Source: Verrucomicrobiota bacterium
GTDB lineage: Bacteria > Verrucomicrobiota > Verrucomicrobiia > Limisphaerales > VHCN01
DNA: 64,000 nucleotides
Assembly: GCA_016871675.1 (NCBI GenBank)
Contig: VHCN01000002.1
Coordinates: 61,876-125,875 of the forward strand
Reading direction: 5' to 3'
The notes under the pieces are model-generated. The model saw nothing but the letters and a program-made list of their open reading frames with translations. It had not been told where the DNA came from and did not search any database. Positions 52,728-62,021 of the stretch are shown here, piece after piece; within the stretch, counting starts at the first letter, position 1, and every line of letters begins with the position of its first letter. The position numbers were made by a program, and so were the translations under genes.

Positions 52728-53975
52728 ATGAACACGCTCGATGCCAAACGCCCCATCGCCGAACTGAAGGAACTCCGCGCGCTCACCGGCGATGAGAACG
52801 GGGCGCAACGGGTCGCCTTCACGCCGAAGTGGGTCGACGCGCGCGCGTGGCTGCGCAACAAGCTCGCCGCGCTGCCCGTCGAGACGCACATGGATGCCGC
52901 CGGCAACCTGTGGAGCACGCTTCATGGCGCGTCCGACCGCGCGCTTCTCATCGGCGGCCACATGGACTCCGTGCCGAACGGCGGCTGGCTCGACGGCTGC
53001 CTCAACGTGCTCGCGGGCGTGGAGATTCTCCGGCGCATCAACGCGCAGTATCACGGCAAGCCACCCGTGTCCGTGCGCCTTGTGGATTGGGCCGACGAGG
53101 AAGGCGCGCGCTTCGGCAAGAGTCTGTTCGGTTCTTCCGCGTGCTCCGGCAACCTCGACATGACCGAGGCGCGCGGCTTGGTGGACAAGCAGGGCATCAA
53201 ACTTCCCGACGCGCTGGAGAATGTCGGCATCGAGTTCGAGCGCGTGAAGGACAGCGGCAAGGAACTCACGAACGCCGCCGCGTATCTGGAGTTGCACATC
53301 GAGCAGGGCCCAGTGCTGTTGGACCTCGGTCTGCCGCTCGGCGCGGTGCTCGGCACGTTCGGCGTCGAGCGACACGCCATCACGTTTCACGGCCAGGCCG
53401 CGCACTCCGGCAGCACGCCGATGAACCGCCGCAAGGACGCCTTCCTCGCCGCCGCGAACATGAGCCAGGAGATTTACAGAATTGCCGCGCGCAGCGGCAA
53501 CGGCGTTTGCACCATCGGCTCCTGCACGACCAAGCCCGGCATCGTCACCAGCGTCGTCGAGGAATGCCGCATCACGCTCGACCAGCGGCATCTCGACGCC
53601 GCCAAACTGGCGCGGATGTTGCAGGAAGCGAAGGACGCCAGCGAACGCTTCGCGCGCGAAGGCAACGTGAAGGTTTCGTGGGAGCGCTTGTGGCAAATCG
53701 CCCCGCGCCCGTTCAACGACGAACTCATCGCGCTCTGCGACGAGTCCATCCGCGAGACATGCGGCCAGTCGCATCGCCTGCCGAGCGGCCCGTTGCACGA
53801 CGCCGCCGAAGTCGCGCGCGCCGGCGTGCCCACCGTGATGATGTTCGTCCAAAGCCTCCACGGCATCAGCCACAACAAGATCGAGGACACGAAGGAAGAA
53901 CACCTCGAACTCTGCGTGACCGCCTTCGACAAACTGGCGGAGAAGGCGATGCGGTGGATCCTAGATCGAGCGTGA
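52728..53975 (+). CDS. Zn-dependent N-carbamoyl amidohydrolase (beta-ureidopropionase/allantoate amidohydrolase family)
   Basis: A 415-residue M20-fold hydrolase. Two-metal ligands are visible: GGHMDSVPNGGWLDGCLNVLAG, WADEEGARFGKSLFGSSA, LELHIEQGPVL, and SGPLHDAAEVARAGVPTVMMFV with SHNKIEDT. The dimerisation domain has GQAAHSGSTPMNRRKDAFLAAA. This group removes the carbamoyl or ureido group from N-carbamoyl-beta-alanine or amino acids, or acts on allantoate. With the PreA-like gene across the promoter region and a cytosine deaminase downstream, N-carbamoyl-beta-alanine is the favoured substrate (inference). The start is ATG 52728. Confidence 0.88.
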   Translation: MNTLDAKRPIAELKELRALTGDENGAQRVAFTPKWVDARAWLRNKLAALPVETHMDAAGNLWSTLHGASDRALLIGGHMDSVPNGGWLDGCLNVLAGVEILRRINAQYHGKPPVSVRLVDWADEEGARFGKSLFGSSACSGNLDMTEARGLVDKQGIKLPDALENVGIEFERVKDSGKELTNAAAYLELHIEQGPVLLDLGLPLGAVLGTFGVERHAITFHGQAAHSGSTPMNRRKDAFLAAANMSQEIYRIAARSGNGVCTIGSCTTKPGIVTSVVEECRITLDQRHLDAAKLARMLQEAKDASERFAREGNVKVSWERLWQIAPRPFNDELIALCDESIRETCGQSHRLPSGPLHDAAEVARAGVPTVMMFVQSLHGISHNKIEDTKEEHLELCVTAFDKLAEKAMRWILDRA

Positions 53976-53979
53976 GGCC

Positions 53980-55068
53980 GTGCCAGCTACTTTGAACACC
54001 CCTCCACTTCCGATGCTGGCGGACGGCATCAACTTTCCGCTGGTCATGGCCTACGGAATCGCGGTCTTGATTCCGCTACTCCTCTTTCAAGTCGTAGTTG
54101 AAGGGGCGATCCTGGCTAAGACGTGGGGAATTCCATTTCGGGACTTGAGCGGCCCTGTGTTGCGCGCGAACTGCTGGTCGTTGCTTTCCGGGATACCCGT
54201 GAAGTTCGCAAACTCTCTCTTCTACCCGCTGCTCCTGCACGATGACCTGCGCGGCTACTTCGAACTGTATCCGCTCGCAATTAGCATCGGCACAGCGTTC
54301 TTCTTTGTCGTTACGCTGGTCGTCGAAAAAGGCAGCTTGCAGAACTGGCTCATGCGCGAGGACATCGCCGCCATTCCAAGGCGCGTTTGGCTCGGGGTTT
54401 TGGTGGCAAACCTCGCCACGTATGCAGTGCTGGCTCCGATCCATTACCACGCCACCAAGCCGAGACACGACGTGCGCGAATTCACCCGCGACACGAGTTG
54501 GGCGAAGTCGCCGCCGTCGCGCGTCACCTACATCGACTCGCGCGACGCAAACTTGAAGGTCATTGACTCGAATGGCGCCAACCGGCGGACCCTCGTCCCA
54601 ACCGCAGTCAAAGCTTACACTGTGAACGCTGGCCTGGACTTGGTAGTTTTCGAAGATAAGACGGGGAAGCACTGGATTCGCCGGGTTGACACGGGGGAGA
54701 CGACGCAGACAAACACCGCAGCAACCAACGTATTCACTGGCCTTAAAGTATTTGGTTCGACCGGGAATCGCGATTGGGGCGGCAGGGACACGTCCGGCGA
54801 CTGGGTAGCTTGGGCGCCACCCGGACTCGGGAATTCCATCCGAGTATACAAAGAGAACTCGGAGCCCAGCTCGCACCTCTTTTTCGCTGTGAACCCAGGA
54901 CTGCTACACCTCGCTGAGTTCCGCTACTTCCTTAGTCGCCCGACGCTCATTTCGGGTTCGTCCGAGTGCTTGTTCCAGAGTCGCGACACTGTTTACTTGC
55001 TCGACGTCGCCCAACGTCGCGTGGGCAAATTGACCAACGGGCGGAACTACGCCGTGATTCCGCCGTGA
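53980..55068 (+). CDS. Orphan membrane protein with periplasmic beta-rich domain
   Basis: A 362-residue protein of unknown family. The first 165 residues hold about four spans (MAYGIAVLIPLLLFQVVV, SLFYPLLLHDDLR region, LAISIGTAFFFVVTLVV, WLGVLVANLATYAVLAP). The rest, about 195 residues, is beta-rich with repeats such as VTYIDSRDANLKVIDSNGANRRTLV and YLLDVAQRRVGKLTNG, suggestive of a propeller-like fold. It starts at GTG 53980, four bases after the amidohydrolase stop (ATG 54013 is an alternative). Codon use has visibly more A and T than its neighbours, so transfer is possible. Confidence 0.7.
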   Translation: MPATLNTPPLPMLADGINFPLVMAYGIAVLIPLLLFQVVVEGAILAKTWGIPFRDLSGPVLRANCWSLLSGIPVKFANSLFYPLLLHDDLRGYFELYPLAISIGTAFFFVVTLVVEKGSLQNWLMREDIAAIPRRVWLGVLVANLATYAVLAPIHYHATKPRHDVREFTRDTSWAKSPPSRVTYIDSRDANLKVIDSNGANRRTLVPTAVKAYTVNAGLDLVVFEDKTGKHWIRRVDTGETTQTNTAATNVFTGLKVFGSTGNRDWGGRDTSGDWVAWAPPGLGNSIRVYKENSEPSSHLFFAVNPGLLHLAEFRYFLSRPTLISGSSECLFQSRDTVYLLDVAQRRVGKLTNGRNYAVIPP

Positions 55069-55106
55069 AGCCGCACCGTGGCGGGGACCAGCGCTCCAGT
55101 GTCATT

Positions 55107-55544
55107 ATGAACTCCTACCTCCGCGCCGCGCTGGACGAAGCCCGCAAAGGCCTCGCCGCGGGCGGCATTCCCATCGGCTCCGTGCTCGTGCTCGACGGCA
55201 AAATCATCGGGCGCGGCCACAACCAGCGCGTCCAGCACGGCAGCGTCATCCATCACGCGGAGATGAACTGCCTCGAAAACGCCGGCCGCCTTCGCGCCGA
55301 TGTGTATCGCCGGTGCATCCTCTACTCCACGCTCAGCCCGTGCCCGATGTGCAGCGGCGCGGTCCTCCTCTATCGCATCCCGCGCGTGGTCGTGGGCGAA
55401 AACGTCACGTTCAAGGGGCCCGAGGAACACGTCCGCTCGCAAGGCGTGACGGTGGACGTCTTGCAGGACCCCGAGTGCATCCAGCTCATGCGCGACTTCA
55501 TTGCCACGCGGCCGGAATTGTGGAGCGAGGACATCGGCGTGTGA
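55107..55544 (+). CDS. Cytosine deaminase, fungal Fcy1-like
   Basis: A 145-residue zinc deaminase that would turn cytosine into uracil. Zinc and catalytic residues: H50-A-E52 (in VIHHAEMNCLENAGRL) and C79, C82 (in TLSPCPMCSGA). Residue patterns GGIPIGSVLVLDGKIIGRGHN, YRIPRVVVGENVTFKG and the ending RPELWSEDIG closely parallel the yeast cytosine deaminase layout. A tRNA adenosine deaminase (TadA) has a different C-terminal part. The gene lies near PreA-like and amidohydrolase genes, so it could feed uracil into reductive breakdown. Confidence 0.85.
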   Translation: MNSYLRAALDEARKGLAAGGIPIGSVLVLDGKIIGRGHNQRVQHGSVIHHAEMNCLENAGRLRADVYRRCILYSTLSPCPMCSGAVLLYRIPRVVVGENVTFKGPEEHVRSQGVTVDVLQDPECIQLMRDFIATRPELWSEDIGV

Positions 55545-55629
55545 TCGGTCGCGCGCCGGAGCGCGGCGGCTCACGCCTCAGAATCCAGTTGCCCCTTCCG
55601 TCAGGTTGCCGCTTACACTCGCGAACCGT

Positions 55630-57474
55630 ATGAAGCGCTTTCTCGCCCTGCTCGCACTCGTCACAGCGCCGCTTGCCACGTCCGCCGCCGACCGTCCCAA
55701 TATCCTCTGGCTCACCTGCGAGGACACCAGCCCGAATCTCGGATGTTACGGCGACGCTTACGCCGTCACGCCGAATCTCGACCGGTTCGCCGCGCGAAGC
55801 CTCCGCTACACGCGCGCGTGGTCGTGCGCGCCCGTCTGCGCGCCCGCGCGCACCACGATCATCAGCGGCGTTTATCCGACCTCGACCGGCTCGCACCACA
55901 TGCGGAGCAACATCCGCATGCCGGCCTTCATGCGGATGTATCCGCAGTTCCTCCGCGAGGCGGGCTACTATTGCTCCAACAACGCAAAGGAGGATTACAA
56001 CCTCATCAAGCCCGACGGCGTGTGGGACGAATCCTCTCGCAACGCGCACTACAAGAACCGCAGGCCCGGCCAGCCGTTCTTCGCCGTCTTCAACCACGAG
56101 ATCACGCACGAGAGCCGCATCCGCTCGCGGCCGCACACGCTCGTGCACGACCCCGCGAAGGTCCGCGTGCCCGCGTATCATCCCGACACGCCCGAGGTCC
56201 GGCACGATTGGGCGCAGTATCACGACAACATCACCACGATGGACGGCCAGATCGCGGCGAAGTTGAAGGAACTCGAGGACGCCGGGCTCGCGGAGGACAC
56301 GATCATCTTCTTCTACGGCGACCACGGCTCGGGCATGCCGCGCAGCAAGCGCTGGCCCTACAACTCCGGCCTGCACGTGCCACTCATCGTGCATGTGCCG
56401 GAGAAGTGGCGCCACCTCGCGCCGAAGGATTACAAGCCCGGCGGCGCGACCGACCGGCTGGTGAGCTTCGTGGACTTTGCGCCGACCCTGTGCAGCCTCG
56501 TCGGCATCAAACCGCCCGACTGGATGCAAGGGCATGCGTTCATGGGCAGGTTCGAGGCCGCGCCGCAGCCGTTCGTGCACGGCTTTCGAGGCCGCATGGA
56601 CGAGCGCTACGACTCAGTGCGCAGCGTGACCGACGGCCGCTACGTTTACATCCGCAACTACATGCCGCACCTCATCTACGGGCAGCACCTCAACTACATG
56701 TGGCAGACGCCGACCACGCGCGCGTGGGAGCAGGGCTTCAAGGACGGCAAGCTCACGTCCGCGCAAGCCGCGTTCTGGAAACCAAAGGCGCCCGAGGAAC
56801 TCTACGACCTCACAACCGACCGCGACGAAGCGAACAACCTCGCAGGCTCGCCGCAACATCGCGACGTGCTCGAGAAGTTCCGCAAGGCGCAGCGCGAACA
56901 CGCGCTGCGCATCCGCGACGTCGGCCTGCTGCCCGAAGCCGAGATGCACCGGCGCAGCGCGGCTTCCACGCCTTACGAACTCGGCCACGACGCCGCGCGA
57001 CTTCCGCTCGGGCGCATCCTCGACACCGCGGAACTCGCCTCGTCACTCAAGCCCGACGCCCTGCCGAAACTCAAGCAGGCGATGAATGACCCGGACAGCG
57101 GCGTCCGTTACTGGGGCGTGATGGGCGTGCTGATGCGGGGCAGGGACGCGGCGAACTCGTGCGCGACGGAGTTGAACCGGGCGCTCACCGACGAGTCGCC
57201 GAGCGTCCGCATCATGGCGGCGCAAGCGCTCGCGCTCGCCGGGGGAGACGACGCCGCGAAGTCGCTCACACCCGCATTGCTTGCCCTCGCCGACACGGGC
57301 AAGTCGGACTACTGGGCGTGCGTCGAGGCGCTCAATGTCCTCGACAGCTTCGACCGCGCGGCGCTGCCGTTCCTCGACCGGATCAAATCGCTGCCCGCCA
57401 CGAGCACCCAACCGCAGCGCGTGAAGGAATACGTGCCGCGGCTGCTGGAGAAAATTCTCGCGGACTTGAAGTAG
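55630..57474 (+). CDS. Secreted sulfatase with C-terminal HEAT-like repeats
   Basis: A 614-residue sulfatase of the N-sulfoglucosamine sulfohydrolase-like group. A signal peptide (MKRFLALLALVTAPLATSAA) precedes NILWLTCEDTSPNLGCYGD. The formylglycine site is C70 in APVCAPARTTIISG (CxPAR, consensus kept). Metal and substrate parts follow in YGDHGSGMPRSKRW and LYDLTTDRDEANNLAG. Residues about 470-610 are helical repeats (LKPDALPKLKQAMNDPDSGVRYWGVMGVL, SPSVRIMAAQALALAGG), a HEAT-like tail seen in some Planctomycetota/Verrucomicrobiota sulfatases. The substrate is not known. Confidence 0.93.
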   Translation: MKRFLALLALVTAPLATSAADRPNILWLTCEDTSPNLGCYGDAYAVTPNLDRFAARSLRYTRAWSCAPVCAPARTTIISGVYPTSTGSHHMRSNIRMPAFMRMYPQFLREAGYYCSNNAKEDYNLIKPDGVWDESSRNAHYKNRRPGQPFFAVFNHEITHESRIRSRPHTLVHDPAKVRVPAYHPDTPEVRHDWAQYHDNITTMDGQIAAKLKELEDAGLAEDTIIFFYGDHGSGMPRSKRWPYNSGLHVPLIVHVPEKWRHLAPKDYKPGGATDRLVSFVDFAPTLCSLVGIKPPDWMQGHAFMGRFEAAPQPFVHGFRGRMDERYDSVRSVTDGRYVYIRNYMPHLIYGQHLNYMWQTPTTRAWEQGFKDGKLTSAQAAFWKPKAPEELYDLTTDRDEANNLAGSPQHRDVLEKFRKAQREHALRIRDVGLLPEAEMHRRSAASTPYELGHDAARLPLGRILDTAELASSLKPDALPKLKQAMNDPDSGVRYWGVMGVLMRGRDAANSCATELNRALTDESPSVRIMAAQALALAGGDDAAKSLTPALLALADTGKSDYWACVEALNVLDSFDRAALPFLDRIKSLPATSTQPQRVKEYVPRLLEKILADLK

Positions 57475-57497
57475 CCGCCCGGTGCCCTGGCCACCCG

Positions 57498-58520
57498 ATG
57501 GACACCGTGACCCACGCCGTGGTCGGCGCGACGCTCGGGCACGCCGCCTTCGGCAGGAAACTCGGCTGGCGCGCGGCCGTGGTCGGCGTGATGGCGGGCG
57601 AGGCACCCGACCTCGACTTCCTCCTCCACAGCGACGCCGACCCGCTGTTCACCATCGAGTATCACCGGCACTTCACGCACTCGCTCTTCTTCGCCCCGCT
57701 CGGCGCGCTCGCGATCGCGGCGCCGTGGTTCGCGCCGCGCAGGTTCCGCCCGCAGTGGCGCGACCTGTGGCTCTGCGCGCTGCTCAACTGGCTCGCGCAC
57801 GCGCTGCTCGACGCCTGCACGAGCTACGGCACGCAACTGCTGCGGCCATTCCACGACGCCCGCTTCGGCTGGGACCTCATCTCGATCATCGATCCGCTGT
57901 TCACGCTTGCGATCCTCGGCGGGTTCGCCGCGGCGCTCGTGACGAAGCGCGTCGTGTTCGCCCGTGCCGGGCTCGGGGTCGCGCTCGGCTACCTCGCGCT
58001 CGGCGGGCTGCAACGCGCGCGCGCCGCGTCGGCGCAGGCGAAGCTCGCCGCCGCGCGCGGCCACACCATCGAGCGGCGCGAACTCATGCCCACGCTCGGC
58101 AACCACATCATCTGGCGCTCGCTTTACCAGCACGGCGGCAACATCCACAGCGACCGCATCCGGGTCGGGTGGTTCTCATCCCCGACGGTGAAGGACGGCA
58201 CGTCGCTTCCGCTCGTCTCCGAGTCCCAACTCGGCCCCGCCGAGCGCGCGCGCAACGGCCGGCTGCGTTCGTTTCAACGCTTCAACTGGTTTTCCGCCGG
58301 ATGGGTCGCGCGCTCGCCCGCGGATCCTTCGGTGATCGGCGACATGCGCTACTCGCTGTCGCAGGAGGCGTTCGATCCGATCTGGGGCATCCGCTTCACC
58401 GCGCCCGACCACCCGCACGAGGTCGAGTGGGTGAACCGCTCGCGCAACCGTTCGCTGCGACTCGCCGACCTGTGGGCCGAGGTGAGCGGGCGTCACGAAA
58501 GTTATCGCAAGTTGCCTTGA
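57498..58520 (+). CDS. YdjM-like membrane-bound metal-dependent hydrolase (DUF457 family)
   Basis: A 340-residue inner-membrane protein. The N-terminus has MDTVTHAVVGATLGHAAFGR, then GEAPDLDFLL and YHRHFTHSLFFAPLGALAIA, and CALLNWLAHALLDACTSYGT; the His/Asp clusters (THA, DLD, HRHFTHS, HALLD) are those of the YdjM/LexA-regulated membrane hydrolase family. Four to five spans are visible before residue 190. The C-terminal half is soluble and carries SFQRFNWFSAGWVARSP. ATG 57498 lies 24 bases after the sulfatase stop. Substrate unknown. Confidence 0.88.
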   Translation: MDTVTHAVVGATLGHAAFGRKLGWRAAVVGVMAGEAPDLDFLLHSDADPLFTIEYHRHFTHSLFFAPLGALAIAAPWFAPRRFRPQWRDLWLCALLNWLAHALLDACTSYGTQLLRPFHDARFGWDLISIIDPLFTLAILGGFAAALVTKRVVFARAGLGVALGYLALGGLQRARAASAQAKLAAARGHTIERRELMPTLGNHIIWRSLYQHGGNIHSDRIRVGWFSSPTVKDGTSLPLVSESQLGPAERARNGRLRSFQRFNWFSAGWVARSPADPSVIGDMRYSLSQEAFDPIWGIRFTAPDHPHEVEWVNRSRNRSLRLADLWAEVSGRHESYRKLP

Positions 58521-58619
58521 GGAACTGTCGGCGGGCTTGAATCCCCGTGAAGGGCGGTTAACTTGCCCCGACGCAACCACCGGCCTGCGCCGCAGCGGCG
58601 CCGCCCATCCCGCTCACTC

Positions 58620-59720
58620 ATGAACCAACACCTCCGCCGGCTCGCGTTCGCGTGCACGCTATTTTACACCGCCGCGTTCGCGTCCGCGTCGCAGGAAAAG
58701 GCCAAGGCACCGGACGCCCCCGCCGCCACGAGGTCGCGGACACTGGTCATCGAGCCGTTCATGCGCGTGACGAACTCGAGCCCGACCGTGGTTGAATTGC
58801 AGATCGCGCTGCGCAAGTTCACCGCGCCCGGCGGCAAGGGGCCGGCGGTATGGCTCTCCGCGGTGTCGCACATCGGCGAAACAAATTACTACGGCGCCTT
58901 GCAGAAGCACCTCGACGCGCAGGCGCTCGTCCTGTTCGAGGGCGTCCAAGCCCGGGCTTCGACCAACGCGCCCGCCCCCGAGGCCGCGAGAGGAGCACCG
59001 ACGAAGGAACCCGCCGCGACGCAACCCGCGGCCCCGGCGAAAGCCGCCGCCCCGCCGGACAAGTCCGCGAAACAAACGTCGATCCAGCACACGCTGGCCG
59101 AGTCGCTCGGGCTGGTGTTCCAACTCGAAGCGATTGATTACAAACGCGCGACGTTCCGCAACAGCGACCTCTCGATCCAGGAACTGCAGAAGATCATGGA
59201 GGGCGACCCCGACGATCCCGCCGACGCCTCGCCTGCGAAGAAGAACGAGCAACTCGACCGGCTGGTCAAGGTGATGGACGGCAGCTCGTTCGTCGGCAAG
59301 ATGTTCGCGGGGGTCATCCAGATCATCGGCACGAGTCCGAGGTTGCAGGGGCTCACGCGCCTCGCGCTCATCGAGACGCTCGGGCAGATCCGGGGCGACA
59401 TCACGCAGATGAATGGCCTGCCGCCCGACATGCAGACGCTCATGAAGGTGCTCATCGTCGAGCGGAACCGCGCGGTGATGAAGGACCTCAAGTCCGAGCT
59501 GGAAAAGGCGGAGCCCGCGAAGTCGATCTCGATTTTTTATGGCGCGGGCCACATGGAGGATTTCGAGCGACGGCTCCGGCGCGAGCTGAAGCTGGAGCCC
59601 GGCGAAACCCTGTGGCTGCCCGCGTTCTCCGTGGACTTGCAGAAGGCGGGGCTGTCGAAGTTCGAGACCGAGATGATCCGCGGGATGGTGAAGAAGCAGA
59701 TGGAGGTGATCCTGCCCTGA
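58620..59720 (+). CDS. TraB/GumN (TIKI)-like secreted protein
   Basis: A 366-residue exported protein (signal MNQHLRRLAFACTLFYTAAF). Residues about 65-100 have VWLSAVSHIGETNYYGALQK and QALVLFEGV, and near the end SISIFYGAGHMEDFERRL; the conserved H-x-GE and GAGH elements are those of the TraB/PrgY/GumN fold, whose animal members are metalloproteases. A low-complexity Ala/Pro/Thr/Lys linker (about 105-145) interrupts the domain. The start ATG 58620 is placed at the signal; the frame is open 19 codons upstream. Confidence 0.72.
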   Translation: MNQHLRRLAFACTLFYTAAFASASQEKAKAPDAPAATRSRTLVIEPFMRVTNSSPTVVELQIALRKFTAPGGKGPAVWLSAVSHIGETNYYGALQKHLDAQALVLFEGVQARASTNAPAPEAARGAPTKEPAATQPAAPAKAAAPPDKSAKQTSIQHTLAESLGLVFQLEAIDYKRATFRNSDLSIQELQKIMEGDPDDPADASPAKKNEQLDRLVKVMDGSSFVGKMFAGVIQIIGTSPRLQGLTRLALIETLGQIRGDITQMNGLPPDMQTLMKVLIVERNRAVMKDLKSELEKAEPAKSISIFYGAGHMEDFERRLRRELKLEPGETLWLPAFSVDLQKAGLSKFETEMIRGMVKKQMEVILP

Positions 59721-59758
59721 GTCCGGCGTCGGGCCGGTGCCGGCCGCGACGGCGACGG

Positions 59759-60064
59759 TCACCACTCCGCGTCGCCGGGGAACACACTCTCGAATTTCAC
59801 GCTTCGGCGCGGCTCGGCCATCATGTCGGCCACGGTGTCACGCCACGCGGCGTAGTGGGAGGTTTCCTTGTGCTTCGCGGGCGCATCCGCGGTGCGATAC
59901 ACCTCCACGAGCACGAAGCGCGTCGGGTCATCCGCCTGCTGCGCGACGTCAAAGCGCGCGATGCCCGGCTCCCGAACGCTGGCGCGCGCGTTCTCGAGCG
60001 TGATGCGGCGGAACGCATCCACGCACTCGGGCTTCACACGGACGTGGACATGGACGACGAGCAT
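59759..60064 (-). CDS. Antibiotic biosynthesis monooxygenase (ABM) domain protein
   Basis: A 101-residue single ABM domain (YgiN/LsrG-like ferredoxin fold). Recognisable stretches are [57 protein letters not shown] and [19 protein letters not shown]. Family members act as cofactor-free monooxygenases or isomerases on small quinones or signalling molecules; the substrate here is unknown. It is the last gene of a minus-strand run, 15 bases after the propeller gene. Confidence 0.9.
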   Translation of the reverse strand: MLVVHVHVRVKPECVDAFRRITLENARASVREPGIARFDVAQQADDPTRFVLVEVYRTADAPAKHKETSHYAAWRDTVADMMAEPRRSVKFESVFPGDAEW

Positions 60065-60079
60065 GGGTGCGGGGTCCAG

Positions 60080-61375
60080 TTAGTTGCCCGCCCCGATGCA
60101 CCACAGATTCTTGTGCGTGCGGATGAAGATCCGCCCGTGGCTCACGGCGGGAGATGAGTTGATGAGTTCGTTGTCCAGCGGGTTGATGGCGACTTGCTCG
60201 AACTTTTTCGGGTCGGCGCGGAGGACCACGACTTCGCCGCCTTGCGTGGGGCTGTAAAGGTGGTCGCCCGCGAGCACCATCGAGGACCACGAGTCGCGCT
60301 TGGCGGACTTGGCCTGGATATTCTCAGACCACGCGACTTTGCCCGTCGTAAGTTCGAGGCACTCGGCGAGCCCGAGTTCGGTGTTGAGAACGTAGACGTG
60401 CTGGCCGCGGACGATGCCCGTGCCGAGGCGGTTCTTGGTGCGGACGGTTTGCCAGAGTCGGTTCGCCGCGGTCACGTCGCCCGAACCGCCGCCGCGCACG
60501 GCAATGGTCGTGCCGAAGAAACCGCCCATCGCGACGACCACGCCATCCCCGGCGACGGGCGAGCAATACACAAGTTCGTTCAAGCCCTCGCAGCGCCAGA
60601 GTTCGCGGCCGGACTTCGGGTCGTAGGCGCGCGCCTGTTGGGGCCAGGGCATCACGAGTTCGTCACGGGCGCCGGCCTTCATGATGATGGGCGTGGAGTA
60701 GGTGCAGACCATGCCGCGGTTCTCGCTGCCGCGAAATCCATCCGTCCGCGGCCCGCGTGTGATCGCGGGTTCGTCAGCCTGCCAGACGGTCTTGCCAGTC
60801 TTCTTGTCGAGAGCGAGCAACGCGGCCTTGTCGCCGGGGCCGAAGTAGAGCACGCACAAGTCCCCGTGCAGAATCGGCGACGAGGCGTAGCCCCATTCGT
60901 AGTGATGCCGGCCAAGGTCGCGCCGCCAAAGTTCGCGGCCGTCCATGTCCCAGCAAAACAGCCCGGCGGAACCAAAGAAGGCGATGACGCGTTCGCCATC
61001 CGTCGCGGGCGAGGCGGCGCAGTAGGGATTCTTGCCGTAGCGCTGCTCGGATTGCTTCCATGTGGTGCCTTGTTTCCAAAGCAGCTTGCCGGTGCGCGTG
61101 TCGAAGGACATCAGGTTGCGGCCGCCCTCGGCTTCGATGGACTGGGTGATGAACACCTTCCCGCCCCAAACAATCGGGGAGGAATCGCCGCCCTCGGGCA
61201 GCGGCGTCTTCCACCGGACATTTTCGGTCGAGGTCCAGTGGGTGGGGATGTCCTTCTCCGGGCTGACGCCGTCGTGGTTTGGGCCGCGCCACATGGGCCA
61301 GTTGTCGGCGAGCGAAGCGGAACCGGCGGCGAGGAGGCACGCCACGGCAAGTCGGAAGGTGCGCAGGGTTTTCAT
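60080..61375 (-). CDS. Secreted PQQ-type beta-propeller protein
   Basis: A 431-residue exported protein (signal MKTLRTFRLAVACLLAAGSASLA) made of PQQ-like/BamB-like propeller blades, seen as repeated W-x-GP and DxxTGKxxW units: WPMWRGPNHDGVSP, SFDTRTGKLLWKQGT, ALDKKTGKTVWQAD, DPKSGRELWRC, ELTTGKVAWSEN. There is no dehydrogenase catalytic site, so a scaffold or binding role is likely. It is common in this phylum. It sits between ABM and HMA-domain genes on the minus strand. Confidence 0.9.
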   Translation of the reverse strand: MKTLRTFRLAVACLLAAGSASLADNWPMWRGPNHDGVSPEKDIPTHWTSTENVRWKTPLPEGGDSSPIVWGGKVFITQSIEAEGGRNLMSFDTRTGKLLWKQGTTWKQSEQRYGKNPYCAASPATDGERVIAFFGSAGLFCWDMDGRELWRRDLGRHHYEWGYASSPILHGDLCVLYFGPGDKAALLALDKKTGKTVWQADEPAITRGPRTDGFRGSENRGMVCTYSTPIIMKAGARDELVMPWPQQARAYDPKSGRELWRCEGLNELVYCSPVAGDGVVVAMGGFFGTTIAVRGGGSGDVTAANRLWQTVRTKNRLGTGIVRGQHVYVLNTELGLAECLELTTGKVAWSENIQAKSAKRDSWSSMVLAGDHLYSPTQGGEVVVLRADPKKFEQVAINPLDNELINSSPAVSHGRIFIRTHKNLWCIGAGN

Positions 61376-61430
61376 GGATTGACTCGGAAGCGGGGTTTGG
61401 ACGGGAATGATTGGCGGGCGTGGAGGACGA

Positions 61431-62021
61431 TTACTTTGCAGCGGATCTCGCCTCGGTCACGAAGTTGAACCTAAGCCCGAGGCCTTTTGGCGCCTCGTCA
61501 CGGATGGGATGGCCGAGATTGCCGCCGTTGAAACCTTGCGGGGCGTTCTTCGAAGCGTCGACCTTCAGCGGCAGGAAGCCCGCCTCGAACAACCCGGCCT
61601 TGCGGTCGAGAACCTTCACCGTCACGAGCGTGGCGAGCTTGCTGAAGATGGCGTCCACCTTCGATGCAGTCTCGCCTTGGCTGTAGTCCGGCACGCGAAA
61701 TCTGATCGTGGGCTTGTAGGGTTCGCCGTGGACCGCGTTCGCGTCGGCAATGGCCCTGGCGATTTGGTGAAAGCTCGAGACGTGGGAGTCGAACGAGACG
61801 AGCGCGTAGCCGGAGGCTTCGCTCAAGCCGTTGACGGCGGTCACGCTCGGAACCTTCTTCACGGCATCCGTGATGGAGTCCACGCAGGAGTTGCACTGAA
61901 CGCCAGCGATGTAAAACGTGATGGTGACCGGATGCGCCGTGGAAGACTTCTTCTCCTGCGCCATGCCAGCGAACCCGAAAGTGACGCAAGCCGCGGCTGC
62001 GAGCGGAGCGATGGATTTCAT
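61431..62021 (-). CDS. Exported heavy-metal-associated (HMA) domain protein
   Basis: A 196-residue protein with a signal peptide (MKSIAPLAAAACVTFGFAG). Residues about 33-95 form an HMA fold: ITFYIAGVQCNSCVDSITDAVKKVPSV, where the CxxC (CNSC) binds a soft metal such as Cu(I) or Zn(II). The C-terminal 100 residues are a second, cysteine-poor region with VTVKVLDRKAGLFEAGFLPLKVDASKN. Being exported, it may buffer copper in the periplasm. It lies 186 bases downstream of the MFS gene on the same strand. Confidence 0.85.
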   Translation of the reverse strand: MKSIAPLAAAACVTFGFAGMAQEKKSSTAHPVTITFYIAGVQCNSCVDSITDAVKKVPSVTAVNGLSEASGYALVSFDSHVSSFHQIARAIADANAVHGEPYKPTIRFRVPDYSQGETASKVDAIFSKLATLVTVKVLDRKAGLFEAGFLPLKVDASKNAPQGFNGGNLGHPIRDEAPKGLGLRFNFVTEARSAAK

